Shown one piece after another: positions 18,078-26,938 of a DNA stretch of 64,000 nt. Origin of the DNA: Lachnospiraceae bacterium. Lineage in GTDB: Bacteria; Bacillota; Clostridia; Lachnospirales; Lachnospiraceae. A program made the position numbers and the translations under genes. Numbering within the stretch: position 1 is the first letter of the stretch; each line of letters begins with the position of its first letter. Below the pieces are notes generated by a model, which had not been told where the DNA came from, did no database searches, and saw nothing but the letters and a program-made list of their open reading frames with translations. Where the stretch lies: assembly GCA_910575035.1 (NCBI GenBank), contig CAJTDL010000001.1, forward strand, positions 62,001 to 126,000, in the 5' to 3' direction.

Positions 18078-18317
18078 ATGAATAATAAGGAAAAGTATAT
18101 TAATGCATTTGTTGAGACGTTTGGTGTTAGTGCAGAAGAAGTGGAAAAATTAGAATATTCCCAAATCGAAGAGTGGGATTCTGTGGGGCATATGTCACTA
18201 GTGGCTGCATTAGAGGACGTATTTGGTATCATGATGGATGCAGATGATATCATTGACTTTAGTTCTTATGAAAAAGGATTGGAAATTTTAGAAGAAAAAT
18301 ATCAGATTAAAATGTAA
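18078..18317 (+). CDS. Acyl carrier protein
   Basis: A 79-residue acidic protein with the four-helix ACP pattern. The phosphopantetheine site is EEWDSVGHMSLVAALED, Ser within the D-S-V motif. Fatty-acid ACPs usually have DSLD, so this is a dedicated carrier protein of the NRPS or glycan-acylation type. It is followed closely by a GNAT gene, a FabZ-like dehydratase, LuxE, LuxC and an AMP-ligase, so it probably carries the acyl group those enzymes load, dehydrate or reduce. AAAGGAG precedes the ATG. Confidence 0.88.
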   Translation: MNNKEKYINAFVETFGVSAEEVEKLEYSQIEEWDSVGHMSLVAALEDVFGIMMDADDIIDFSSYEKGLEILEEKYQIKM

Positions 18318-18327
18318 GGTGCGATAG

Positions 18328-19377
18328 ATGAATAAGTATGATAATTATTTTAAATTTAGGCTGGCAACGGTGCAAGATATAGATGCAATCATGGCATTTC
18401 TCAAAAATGAATGGTCTGAAAGCCATATCTTGGCAAATGATAAAGCATTTTTTCAATGGCAGTATGGAAATGATCAATTTGGAGATACAAATACGATAAA
18501 TGTTGTCCTTATGTTGGATAAAGAAGAACAAATTGTTGGTATTAATGGCTTTATTTCATATGCTGCTGAAGGGCAAGGGAGATATGTCTCAAGTGCTATT
18601 ACAAAGGTTAAGCCAGATTTAGAGATTCCTTTGTGTGGTGTGGAGCTGATAAAGCGTTTTAAGCAGTTAGTCCCAGCAAATGCATACTATAGTTCGGGAA
18701 CGAATTCCAAGACAATGATTCCTATAGGAGAAAGGGTTTTCCATTATACAACAGGCATAATGCAGCAATTTTATATTTTGAATGACCAAATGGATACATA
18801 TAAGATTGTACATATAGAGCACAAGGTTCCAATGGATTATGAGCATACAAAAATGGTTTTGGAATTGCTTACAGATATTGCAGATGCAGAGGGAAGGTTT
18901 GATTTTAGCAAGAAGGTAAAGTTCCAAGGATATAAATCTAAAGAGTTTATTAATAAGAGGTATTTCCAGCATCCAATTTATAAGTATTGTATCTATGGAG
19001 TCAAAGAGGAAGAAGGTGAAGCATTTTCTGCTTTGCTTATAGGGCGGGAGATTGAAGTGCATCAGCGTAAGGTATTGCGGTTGGTGGATTTTATAGGCGA
19101 TATTTCCAATCTAGCAAAATTGGGAACCGCTTTGCACCAGCTGATGTATAAAAACCAATATGAATATATGGATTTGATGGCAGGCACGCTTTCGGTGGAG
19201 TTGATGTCCCAGTCAGGTTTTGTGTTACGTGAGTTGGAAGATACAAATATTATTCCCACGTATTTTGAGCCATTTGTACAGGAGAATATTAATATTTGGT
19301 ATCAAAAAAGTGATCCAGATATTGTGATTTTTAAAGCAGATGGGGATCAGGACAGGCCAAATAGCAGGAAAGGTTAG
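18328..19377 (+). CDS. GNAT-like acyltransferase
   Basis: A 349-residue protein whose first 120 residues look like a GNAT fold: FRLATVQDIDAIMAFLKNEW followed by VLMLDKEEQIVGINGF. The C-terminal half is less clear and may hold a second GNAT-like unit, as in FemAB-type or two-domain transferases. It starts 11 bases after the ACP stop. Transfer of the ACP-bound acyl group onto an amino sugar is the obvious hypothesis from the context. No active-site residue can be named with confidence. Confidence 0.65.
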   Translation: MNKYDNYFKFRLATVQDIDAIMAFLKNEWSESHILANDKAFFQWQYGNDQFGDTNTINVVLMLDKEEQIVGINGFISYAAEGQGRYVSSAITKVKPDLEIPLCGVELIKRFKQLVPANAYYSSGTNSKTMIPIGERVFHYTTGIMQQFYILNDQMDTYKIVHIEHKVPMDYEHTKMVLELLTDIADAEGRFDFSKKVKFQGYKSKEFINKRYFQHPIYKYCIYGVKEEEGEAFSALLIGREIEVHQRKVLRLVDFIGDISNLAKLGTALHQLMYKNQYEYMDLMAGTLSVELMSQSGFVLRELEDTNIIPTYFEPFVQENINIWYQKSDPDIVIFKADGDQDRPNSRKG

Positions 19378-19384
19378 GTATGTT

Positions 19385-19858
19385 ATGGAAGAGAAATTGA
19401 GTTTCGACCTTATGGGTATCCAATCGTGTCAGAGGAACCGATACCCTCTTTTATTTGTAGATAAGATTATAGAAGCCATACCTAGTAAAAGCGCAAGAGG
19501 AATTAAAAATTTTACATTTAATGAGTGGTATTTTCCAGCTCATTTTGATGATGATCCAAATGTCCCAGGTTTTGTGCTGGTAGAGTGCCTGGTTCAAACA
19601 TTTTTGATGACGTTTCTGTGTATGGAGGAATATCGGGGCATGGAGACAAGTTTTGTAAGCATTAATAATGTTAAATTTAAAAAGAAGGTGGTTCCAGGGG
19701 ATCGCTTGGAAATGGATGCCAGGTTGGATTCCTTTCGGCGAGGTGTAGCAAAGGGGCACGTTGATGCTTTTGTGGATGGTATTTTCACATGTTCTGCAGA
19801 CTTTGTGGTTGCGATTACGGAAGTGCTGGATCAGTATAAACCCAAGGAAACAGAATAA
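19385..19858 (+). CDS. FabZ-like hot-dog dehydratase
   Basis: A 157-residue hot-dog protein of the FabA/FabZ type. It has NRYPLLFVDKI (compare RYPFLLVDRV in FabZ), the catalytic His in PAHFDDDPNVPG and the catalytic Glu in VLVECLVQTFL, so both catalytic residues are present. It would dehydrate a 3-hydroxyacyl-ACP, though cluster members may act as thioesterases or have lost activity. The ATG at 19385 is preferred because the protein then begins near the conserved NRYP region and AGGAAAGG lies about 11 bases upstream; an ORF extension to 19340 overlaps the previous gene. Confidence 0.8.
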   Translation: MEEKLSFDLMGIQSCQRNRYPLLFVDKIIEAIPSKSARGIKNFTFNEWYFPAHFDDDPNVPGFVLVECLVQTFLMTFLCMEEYRGMETSFVSINNVKFKKKVVPGDRLEMDARLDSFRRGVAKGHVDAFVDGIFTCSADFVVAITEVLDQYKPKETE

Positions 19859-19949
19859 TAGGAAAAGATATGGTTTAAGCATGTTTGAAAGTTATTTGAT
19901 ATAATATTCGGACATGCTTTGAATCATTGTTGGCAAGGAGAAGGGAAAA

Positions 19950-21017
19950 ATGGCATTTGCAGACTTTTTAGAGGTTTCCCCATATATACTGGGAAAAGAG
20001 CAAAAACAGAGGATGCTTTTAAACCGTTTTCAGGAACTGACAGAAATTCATAGAAAAAATTGTGAGGAATATTCCAAGATACTGACAGCATGGAATATTC
20101 TGGATTCTTTTAGTAGTATTTATGAAGTACCGTTCTTACCAGTTCGGCTGTTTAAGGAATTAGAGCTAAAAAGTATTAAAGATGAAGAAATATTCAAAAC
20201 CATGACATCTTCAGGAACGACAGGGCAAGCTGTGTCTAAAATTTATTTAGACCGTGCAACTTCTGTTAACCAACAAAAGGCATTGGTGAAAATTGTTTCT
20301 GCCTTTACGGGAAAAGGGCGCTTGCCAATGCTTATTATTGATAGCCCATCTGTAGTGAAGGATAGGGCTATGTTTTCTGCCAGAGGCGCTGGAATATTGG
20401 GTTTTTCAATTTTGGCATCCGATAGGAAGTACGCATTAGATGAGAATATGCAGCTTGATTTAGATCGAGTAAAGGAATTTTTGGAAAAGCATAAAGGAAA
20501 GCGGTTCCTATTGTTTGGCTTTACTTTTATGATTTGGCAATATTTTTATAAGGAGTTACGAAAGATACCAAAATGTATCGATCTTAGCGGTGGTATTTTG
20601 ATACATGGCGGTGGATGGAAAAAGCTTACAAATGAGGCAGTAGAGCCACAGGAATTTAAGGGATGTTTAAAAGAGGTATGCGGTTTAGAAGATATACATG
20701 ATTATTATGGCATGGTGGAGCAGACGGGGGCTATTTATATGCAGTGTGAATGCGGGCATCTGCATGCAAGCATATTTTCAGATGTTATTGTCCGTAACAT
20801 GAAAGATTTTTCGACCTGCTCAGTCGGGGAGCCTGGGGTAATACAGGTTCTTTCAACGATTCCAGAGTCCTATCCAGGGCACTCTATCCTGACAGAGGAC
20901 GAGGGCATTCTGTTGGGCGAGGATGATTGCCCATGTGGAAGGAAAGGAAAATACTTCAAGGTATTGGGAAGGATAAAAAATGCAGAGGTGAGGGGGTGCA
21001 GTGACACATATGAATAA
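19950..21017 (+). CDS. LuxE-like acyl-protein synthetase
   Basis: A 355-residue member of the LuxE family, an AMP-forming ligase that activates a fatty acid and passes it to the reductase LuxC as an acyl-thioester. The nucleotide-binding loop TMTSSGTTGQAVSKIYLD lies at about residues 87-105, and DYYGMVEQTG lies further on. A zinc-like Cys pair group (CECGHLH and CPCGRKG) is near the C-terminus, typical for cluster LuxE proteins. Its stop overlaps the luxC-like start by a few bases. There are no luxAB genes, so luminescence is not the purpose; the pair probably makes an acyl aldehyde or acyl unit for a sugar. AAGGAGAAGG precedes the ATG. Confidence 0.85.
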   Translation: MAFADFLEVSPYILGKEQKQRMLLNRFQELTEIHRKNCEEYSKILTAWNILDSFSSIYEVPFLPVRLFKELELKSIKDEEIFKTMTSSGTTGQAVSKIYLDRATSVNQQKALVKIVSAFTGKGRLPMLIIDSPSVVKDRAMFSARGAGILGFSILASDRKYALDENMQLDLDRVKEFLEKHKGKRFLLFGFTFMIWQYFYKELRKIPKCIDLSGGILIHGGGWKKLTNEAVEPQEFKGCLKEVCGLEDIHDYYGMVEQTGAIYMQCECGHLHASIFSDVIVRNMKDFSTCSVGEPGVIQVLSTIPESYPGHSILTEDEGILLGEDDCPCGRKGKYFKVLGRIKNAEVRGCSDTYE

Positions 21018-22203
21018 CGCTGATATAAAGGTGCTATTTGGGACAACAGCGCCACAGGTTTATCCCCAGCAGCCCTTTGCAGATGTAACGGTTGATTTTT
21101 TTGATGCATGGTCCAAGGCAATTCGCCAGGATAAGCAGGCAAAGCTTTATCCAGATATTATTGCATTTGCTTTTTGGATTCGGAAAGCAAATTTAGAGAA
21201 GATGAAAGGGAAAAACGGCATATTGCACACGCGGATAGGTCGAGGGATGGTATTTCATATTGCCCCTTCTAATGTGGCGATAAATTTTGCCTATACTTTT
21301 GCGTTTGGCTTACTCACGGGAAATGCAAATATTGTCAGGGTATCTTCAAAGCATTTTCTGCAAACGGAAATTGTTTGCCGGATTTTGAAAGAGGTGGTGG
21401 TACGGGATTCCTTTCATTGGGTGGAAGAGAGGAATGGCATTGTGCAGTATGGCCGTAAGCAGGAGGAGTGGAGCCAGAAATTTTCAGGGATTTGTAATAT
21501 GCGTATCATTTGGGGTGGGGATAGGACAGTTCAAGAAATTAGGAAATATCCATTGATGCCAAGGAGTAATGAGATTACGTTTGCGGATCGCTATTCATTT
21601 GCAATCCTGTCAGCGGAAGCTGTGTTGGACTTGCCTGCCCAAGAGAAGAGGCGATTGGCAGAAGGGTTTTACAATGATACATACTTAATGGATCAAAATG
21701 CCTGTTCCTCTCCGCATCTAGTATGCTGGTTGGGACAAGAAACGGCGGTTCAAAAGGCGAAGGATTTATTTTGGGAAGCCGTTTATGAAGTCTCCAAGAA
21801 ATACGATTTGGCAAATATGAAGGTAAGTGAAAAATATACATTAGTTTGTGAGTATGCGGCAAAGTCGAAGGTTTCTGCTATAAAGAATTATGAGAATTAT
21901 TTGTATGTCGCAGAACTGAAGGATTTGCCAAAAGACATTTCAGATATGCGTGGAAAATATGGGCTGTTTTTTGAGTATGCCATTCATGGAATTCCAGAGG
22001 TATTGAAGAGGGTTACAGCTAAAGTGCAGACTTGTGCAGTGTTCGGGATCAGGGAAGGGGAAGTGGCAGAAATGCTGTTGGAATACCCTGCACAAGGCAT
22101 AGATCGGATTGTGCCAATCGGCCGTACGTTGGATATGGATATTGTGTGGGATGGGCATGACTTAATAAGGGAACTGTCAAGATGTATTTCTTATGGAAAA
22201 TAG
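21010..22203 (+). CDS. LuxC-like acyl-CoA/acyl-ACP reductase
   Basis: A 397-residue aldehyde-dehydrogenase-like protein of the LuxC family, which reduces activated fatty acids to aldehydes with NADPH. Visible marks are GMVFHIAPSNVAINFAYTFAFGLLTGN (cofactor-binding region) and MDQNACSSPHLV, which contains the catalytic Cys (about C232). It is shorter than Vibrio LuxC (about 480 aa). A GTG at 21001 is an in-frame alternative; AGGGGGTG upstream suits either. It overlaps the luxE-like gene by 8 bases, so the pair is translationally coupled. The aldehyde could feed the aminotransferase or ThDP enzyme in this cluster, which is speculation. Confidence 0.86.
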   Translation: MNNADIKVLFGTTAPQVYPQQPFADVTVDFFDAWSKAIRQDKQAKLYPDIIAFAFWIRKANLEKMKGKNGILHTRIGRGMVFHIAPSNVAINFAYTFAFGLLTGNANIVRVSSKHFLQTEIVCRILKEVVVRDSFHWVEERNGIVQYGRKQEEWSQKFSGICNMRIIWGGDRTVQEIRKYPLMPRSNEITFADRYSFAILSAEAVLDLPAQEKRRLAEGFYNDTYLMDQNACSSPHLVCWLGQETAVQKAKDLFWEAVYEVSKKYDLANMKVSEKYTLVCEYAAKSKVSAIKNYENYLYVAELKDLPKDISDMRGKYGLFFEYAIHGIPEVLKRVTAKVQTCAVFGIREGEVAEMLLEYPAQGIDRIVPIGRTLDMDIVWDGHDLIRELSRCISYGK

Positions 22204-22216
22204 GGAGCGTAGTGTC

Positions 22217-23171
22217 ATGGTGAAAATTGGGATTGTGATGTACCACTATGTTAGAGATTTGAAGTACAGTAGGTATCCAGGCATAAAAGGTTTGGATTAT
22301 GCATTGTTCAAAGAGCAGATTCAGTTTTTTTTCAGAAAAATTCCAAGTAATTACAATGGAACAATTGATAGAGTACTATGTTTGTGGAATAAAGATTCCA
22401 GAAAATGCGATATTGCTGACTTTTGATGATGGATATATAGACAATTATTTATATGTTCTGCCTGTTTTAAAGGAATATCATATGCAAGGCACTTTTTTTG
22501 TCCCAGGAAAGGTATTTCGGGAACATTGCCTTTTGGATGTAAATAAAATTCATTATTTGCTGGCAAGCACGCCGATTGATATTTTATGCAAGGAGCTTTT
22601 GGAGCAACTGGATTATTATCGAGGTAGTGAGTGGGAGTATCCATCAAACGAGGAACTGTTTCGGCAATATGCAGTGGAGGATAGATTTGATCAGAAAGAG
22701 ACTATATTTGTAAAGCGTATTTTGCAGATGGCTTTGCCAGAAGAGCTTAGGAATTTGATCAGTAGCAATATGTTTGCAAAATATGTGGGAGTTTCAGAGG
22801 AGGTTATGGCGCATGAACTTTATTTGAACTATGACCAAATGAAGGAGATGAAACGCCAGGGAATGCATTTTGGAGTTCATGGATATGGGCATTATTGGAT
22901 GGACTGTTTGCCTTTAGAGAAATTGGAGGCAGATATTGAAATGGGTTTGAAATCCTTACAAGGATTGGTACAGCCGGATTCTTGGGTAATAAATTATCCT
23001 TATGGCGCTTACAATGACGAAGTAATTGACGTGGCGAAAAAGAAAGGATGTATTTTAGGATTATCAACAGATGTAAGGCTGGCAAATATTGAGAGGGATG
23101 ACCGTTTTAAGCTGCCCAGGCTTGATACAAATGATTACCCGCCAAAGAGCAATCGGTATTTGGAATGGTAG
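22217..23171 (+). pseudogene. NodB-type polysaccharide deacetylase split by a frameshift at T8
   Basis: The first 40 codons (MVKIGIVMYHYVRDLKYSRYP...) read in one frame, and the catalytic part continues in another from about 22340. The catalytic part has LLTFDDGYIDNY (metal-binding DD), FFVPGKVF and HFGVHGYGHYW (His pair), the NodB deacetylase signature. The switch is at a run of eight T at 22325-22332. With seven T the frames join smoothly (QIQFFSEKFQVITMEQL). An ATG at 22217 with TAGGGAG 9 bases upstream starts the first part. Alternatives are a real inactivating mutation, a phase-variable tract, slippage or a sequencing error. The rest of the protein is intact, which favours recent or reversible change. 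Confidence 0.75.
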
Positions 23172-23184
23172 GAGGAGAGATCGT

Positions 23185-24621
23185 ATGTGGGATTTTATAC
23201 AGTATGGAGAACGCATAGCATTATGTGATGCACAGGGGCGAAGAATGAGTTATAGGCAGCTGGTGGAGGAAGGAGAGGTGCTTTCCCAGAAGATTGGAAA
23301 AAGATGCCTTGTTTTTTCAATGTGCACAAATCAGGTTGGCTCTGTTTTAGGATATTTAAGTTTTCTAAACCATAGAATTGTGCCTGTATTATTGAATGCG
23401 CATATGGATGTGGAATTATTTCAGCGCTTGTTGGATATATACCAACCATCTTTCCTTTGGCTTCCATCCGAACAAGTAAGGAAGATTACAGATGGGCAGG
23501 CCGTTTATGAAACTTATGGATATGCATTGGTAAAAACAGAATATCAAATAGAGTATACTCTTTTTGAGGAGTTGGGATTGTTGCTGACTACATCTGGTTC
23601 GACAGGGAGCCCTAAGTTTGTACGGCAGAGTTACTATAATATACTTTCCAATGCCAATGCGATTGCGAAGTATCTTGAATTAGACGAAACAGAGCGTCCG
23701 ATTACTACATTGCCTATGAATTATACGTATGGTTTATCCATTATCAATAGCCATGTCCTGGTAGGGGCGGCTGTATTTTTGACAGATGCTTCTTTGATGC
23801 AGAAAGAGTTTTGGGAATTTGCAAAGGAGGCAAAGGCAACAAGCTTTGGAGGTGTGCCATATACCTATGAAATGCTGGAGAAGCTGCGGTTTTTCCGTAT
23901 GGATTTGCCAGATTTACGCTATATGACCCAGGCTGGAGGCAAGTTATCACCTGGTTTGCATAAGAAGTTTGCGGAATATGCATTAGAAAAAGGGAAGAAA
24001 TTTATTGTAATGTATGGGCAATGCGAGGCGACGGCCAGAATGGGGTATTTGCCATATGATAAGTCTTTGGAAAAATATGGTTCCATGGGGATTGCCATAC
24101 CTGGCGGAAAATTTACGCTATTGGATGTAGATGGAAAGCCTGTTACGGAGCCATATGTCACAGGAGAATTGCTGTATGAGGGAGACAACGTCACGTTAGG
24201 GTATGCGGAATGCGGGGAAGATTTATCTAAGGGAGATGAACGGAAGGGCAGGCTACTGACAGGAGATATGGCTCAATTTGATAAGGATGGGTATTACTAT
24301 ATTGTTGGCCGGAAAAAACGGTTTTTGAAGGTATATGGGAATCGTGTGAATCTGGATGAAATAGACACAATGTTGAAAATGCAGTTTGGAAACATAGAAT
24401 GTGCCAGTGGAGGTGTGGATGATTGTGTGTGTATTTTTGTAACAGAATCAGGGAAAGAGGAAGAGCTTTTAAGCTTTCTGGCAGAAAAGACGAAACTGAA
24501 CAAAGTGGCGTTTAAGGTAGTTCAGATTGCAGAAATACCTAAGAATGACGCAGGAAAGGTACAATATAAGGAATTGGAAAAGTACTATAAAATAGCAGAA
24601 GATTCCAAACAGGTAAAATAA
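23185..24621 (+). CDS. AMP-forming acyl-CoA/acyl-ACP ligase (ANL superfamily)
   Basis: A 478-residue adenylate-forming ligase with the core motif LLLTTSGSTGSPKFVRQ, YGQCEATARMGYLP, GELLYEGDNVTLGY, TGDMAQFDKDGYYYIVGRKKRFLKVYGNRVNLDEID, and the C-terminal catalytic Lys in PKNDAGKVQY. All key ANL motifs are present. It probably loads a carboxylic acid onto the ACP at 18078. The ATG at 23185 with GGAGGAG 7 bases upstream is preferred over the ORF start at 23089, which overlaps the deacetylase out of frame. Confidence 0.9.
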   Translation: MWDFIQYGERIALCDAQGRRMSYRQLVEEGEVLSQKIGKRCLVFSMCTNQVGSVLGYLSFLNHRIVPVLLNAHMDVELFQRLLDIYQPSFLWLPSEQVRKITDGQAVYETYGYALVKTEYQIEYTLFEELGLLLTTSGSTGSPKFVRQSYYNILSNANAIAKYLELDETERPITTLPMNYTYGLSIINSHVLVGAAVFLTDASLMQKEFWEFAKEAKATSFGGVPYTYEMLEKLRFFRMDLPDLRYMTQAGGKLSPGLHKKFAEYALEKGKKFIVMYGQCEATARMGYLPYDKSLEKYGSMGIAIPGGKFTLLDVDGKPVTEPYVTGELLYEGDNVTLGYAECGEDLSKGDERKGRLLTGDMAQFDKDGYYYIVGRKKRFLKVYGNRVNLDEIDTMLKMQFGNIECASGGVDDCVCIFVTESGKEEELLSFLAEKTKLNKVAFKVVQIAEIPKNDAGKVQYKELEKYYKIAEDSKQVK

Positions 24622-24664
24622 GGAACAGTATGGGTTGGGCTTTGTATAGGATAATAGAGAAAGT

Positions 24665-25762
24665 GTGATTTTAGTGACAGATATATCTTTTTATAAGGGA
24701 AAGAGAGTTTTGGTTACAGGCCATACGGGTTTTAAAGGTTCCTGGTTATGCCAATTACTTCTTATGGCTGGCGCAGATGTTGTTGGCTTTGCCCTGGAAC
24801 CACCAACGGCGCCTAGTTTATTTCAATTAAGTGGATTATCGTCCTGTATGGAGTCTATTACAGGTGATGTAAGGGACATAGAGCATTTAGGAAAGGTATT
24901 TTTTGAGAAAAAGCCAGAGATTGTAATCCATATGGCAGCGCAGCCTTTAGTGAGAGAAAGCTATAGAAATCCGGTGTATACTTATGAAACAAATGTAATG
25001 GGCACAGTAAATGTATTAGAGTGCCTTCGGATGTGTCCATCGGTGAGGTCGTTTTTAAATGTAACGACGGATAAAGTATACTGTAATAAAGAATGGGAGT
25101 GGGGATACCGTGAGAATGAGGCGTTAAATGGCAGGGATCCATATTCTAATTCGAAATCTTGCTCTGAACTTGTGACAGGCTGTTATAAGGAATCATTTCT
25201 GAAAGCCTTGGATATAGCAGTTTCCACAGCGAGGGCTGGAAATGTGATTGGTGGCGGGGATTTTGCTGTAAATCGGATTATTCCTGATTGTGTGCGCGCG
25301 GCAAAGAATAGGGAGGATATCCTGGTGAGAAATCCCAATTCCACAAGGCCTTATCAGCATGTTTTGGAGCCATTGGCAGCCTACCTGATGATTGCACAGA
25401 AACAATATGTGGATAAAAAATATGCAGGGAGTTATAATGTTGGGCCGAATGATTCTGATTGCATATCTACAGGTGAGTTAGTGGATTTATTTTGTAGCAA
25501 ATGGAATCAAGCAACTGGAGATGCAGTCAGATGGATTCAGCAAGAGGAAATAGGGCCTCATGAGGCAAATTTCTTAAAATTAGATTGCTCCAGGATAAAA
25601 AGTGTTTTTGGCTGGGCTCCACAATGGAATGTGGAAACGGCGGTAGAAAAAGTAGTGGAGTGGACGAAAGTGTATTTTGCTGGTGAAAATATTATTGGCA
25701 GTATGGAGAGTCAAGTGGAAGCATATTTTGAAAGCATGGATGACGCTCTGGTGTGCCAATAA
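24665..25762 (+). CDS. rfbG: CDP-glucose 4,6-dehydratase
   Basis: A 365-residue extended SDR with VLVTGHTGFKGSWLCQLLL at the N-terminus (the HTGFKGSW form is typical of RfbG), AAQPLVRESYRNP, TTDKVYCNKEW and YSNSKSCSE (Y-x3-K type active site), and STRPYQHVLEPLAAYL. It converts CDP-glucose to CDP-4-keto-6-deoxyglucose. The GTG at 24665 is the listed start; a second GTG at 24674 is possible, and no strong Shine-Dalgarno favours either. Its substrate is supplied by rfbF at 10130. No rfbH (CDP-4-keto-6-deoxyglucose 3-dehydrase) is visible in the window, so the 3-OH is probably kept. Confidence 0.93.
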   Translation: MILVTDISFYKGKRVLVTGHTGFKGSWLCQLLLMAGADVVGFALEPPTAPSLFQLSGLSSCMESITGDVRDIEHLGKVFFEKKPEIVIHMAAQPLVRESYRNPVYTYETNVMGTVNVLECLRMCPSVRSFLNVTTDKVYCNKEWEWGYRENEALNGRDPYSNSKSCSELVTGCYKESFLKALDIAVSTARAGNVIGGGDFAVNRIIPDCVRAAKNREDILVRNPNSTRPYQHVLEPLAAYLMIAQKQYVDKKYAGSYNVGPNDSDCISTGELVDLFCSKWNQATGDAVRWIQQEEIGPHEANFLKLDCSRIKSVFGWAPQWNVETAVEKVVEWTKVYFAGENIIGSMESQVEAYFESMDDALVCQ

Positions 25763-25795
25763 GCTAGGATGGCAGGATTAAGGAGGCTTAGAGGA

Positions 25796-26845
25796 ATGGA
25801 GTTAGGTAGTGATTTCGAGTTAGATATGTCAAACTTAAATCAGACACAAGATAACTTTTTTCAATATTTAACCTTATATAATACTGTGTATATGGATAGT
25901 GGGCGCAGTGCAGCTATTGCCTTAAATAGGATATTAAAACAAGGAACCATTCTATTGCCATCCTATATTTGTGGGTCTGTAATCAATGTTTATAAAAGGC
26001 AGTTTAGGATAAAATTTTATAAAATCAATGCTGATTTTTCAGTTGATATAAAAGATTTTGAGAAAAAGTTAGATAAAAATGTTACAGTTGTGTATATTAC
26101 GCATTATTTTGGACAGCTCCAGGATAAGGTTTTTATAAACTATCTATATGAGAGTAAGAAAGAGTATGGGTTTACAATTATTGAAGACACCACTCATAGT
26201 ATCTTCACGGAAAGTAAAACGGTAGGCGATTATTGCATTTGTAGTTTACGAAAATGGTTTCCGATTATGGATGGCGGGGTGCTTTACTCAGATAAAGAAA
26301 TGAATGGTATTTCGGTTGAAAATATTCCACATAAAAATCCATCAGATAAATTATATGCTATGATACTCAAGCATTTATATATTGAGGGGAAACTGGATTC
26401 TAATCAGCTGTATAGGAAAATCTTTATAGAGGAGGAAAAAAAGCTAGACACACAAGAAGAGATTTATCAGATGTCAGCATTGTCAAAAAGCCTAATGGAA
26501 AATTTTTCTATTTCAGAACTGAAAGAGAAAAGGAAAAGAAATTATCATGAATTAGTAAAGGCTTTGAGGAAATTGGGAATTAATGAGATCCTAAAGAAAC
26601 AGGAGTTTGTTCCATTATGCTGTCCAGTTTATGTGGAAAACAGAGATGAATTTCGAAAGTATCTAATAGAGCATCAGGTTTATTGTGCAGTACATTGGCC
26701 TTTGGAAGGTACAGAGTTAGAAGGAGACGAGGAGATGATACATATATCGGAGAGCATAATCTCTTTCCCAATAGATCAGCGTTATGGCAAACAACATATG
26801 CAATATTTAGGTAATTTAATAGAAGAATATAGAGGTAAAAAATGA
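25796..26845 (+). CDS. DegT/DnrJ/EryC1-like PLP aminotransferase
   Basis: A 349-residue fold-type I PLP enzyme of the sugar aminotransferase family. MDSGRSAAIALNRIL (PLP-phosphate binding), VVYITHYFGQ, IIEDTTHSIF (Asp for the pyridine nitrogen), SLRKWFPIMDGGVLYS (Schiff-base Lys) and the C-terminal YCAVHWPLE region are visible. The family normally aminates 4-keto or 3-keto nucleotide sugars. The ATG at 25796 follows AAGGAGG by 9 bases and is preferred over 25769. The product of RfbG is a possible substrate. Confidence 0.82.
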   Translation: MELGSDFELDMSNLNQTQDNFFQYLTLYNTVYMDSGRSAAIALNRILKQGTILLPSYICGSVINVYKRQFRIKFYKINADFSVDIKDFEKKLDKNVTVVYITHYFGQLQDKVFINYLYESKKEYGFTIIEDTTHSIFTESKTVGDYCICSLRKWFPIMDGGVLYSDKEMNGISVENIPHKNPSDKLYAMILKHLYIEGKLDSNQLYRKIFIEEEKKLDTQEEIYQMSALSKSLMENFSISELKEKRKRNYHELVKALRKLGINEILKKQEFVPLCCPVYVENRDEFRKYLIEHQVYCAVHWPLEGTELEGDEEMIHISESIISFPIDQRYGKQHMQYLGNLIEEYRGKK

Positions 26846-26938
26846 AGAACCCATAACATCTTGTACAGTTTAAGCTTTATTATATTATTTGGATAGAGCC
26901 TTACAGGGTGTAATAAAAATATGCTATTGGAGGATGGT

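Noticed and set aside
19950-22203. Bioluminescence (lux) operon
   Set aside because: There is no luciferase (luxAB) or luxD; only the reductase and synthetase are present.
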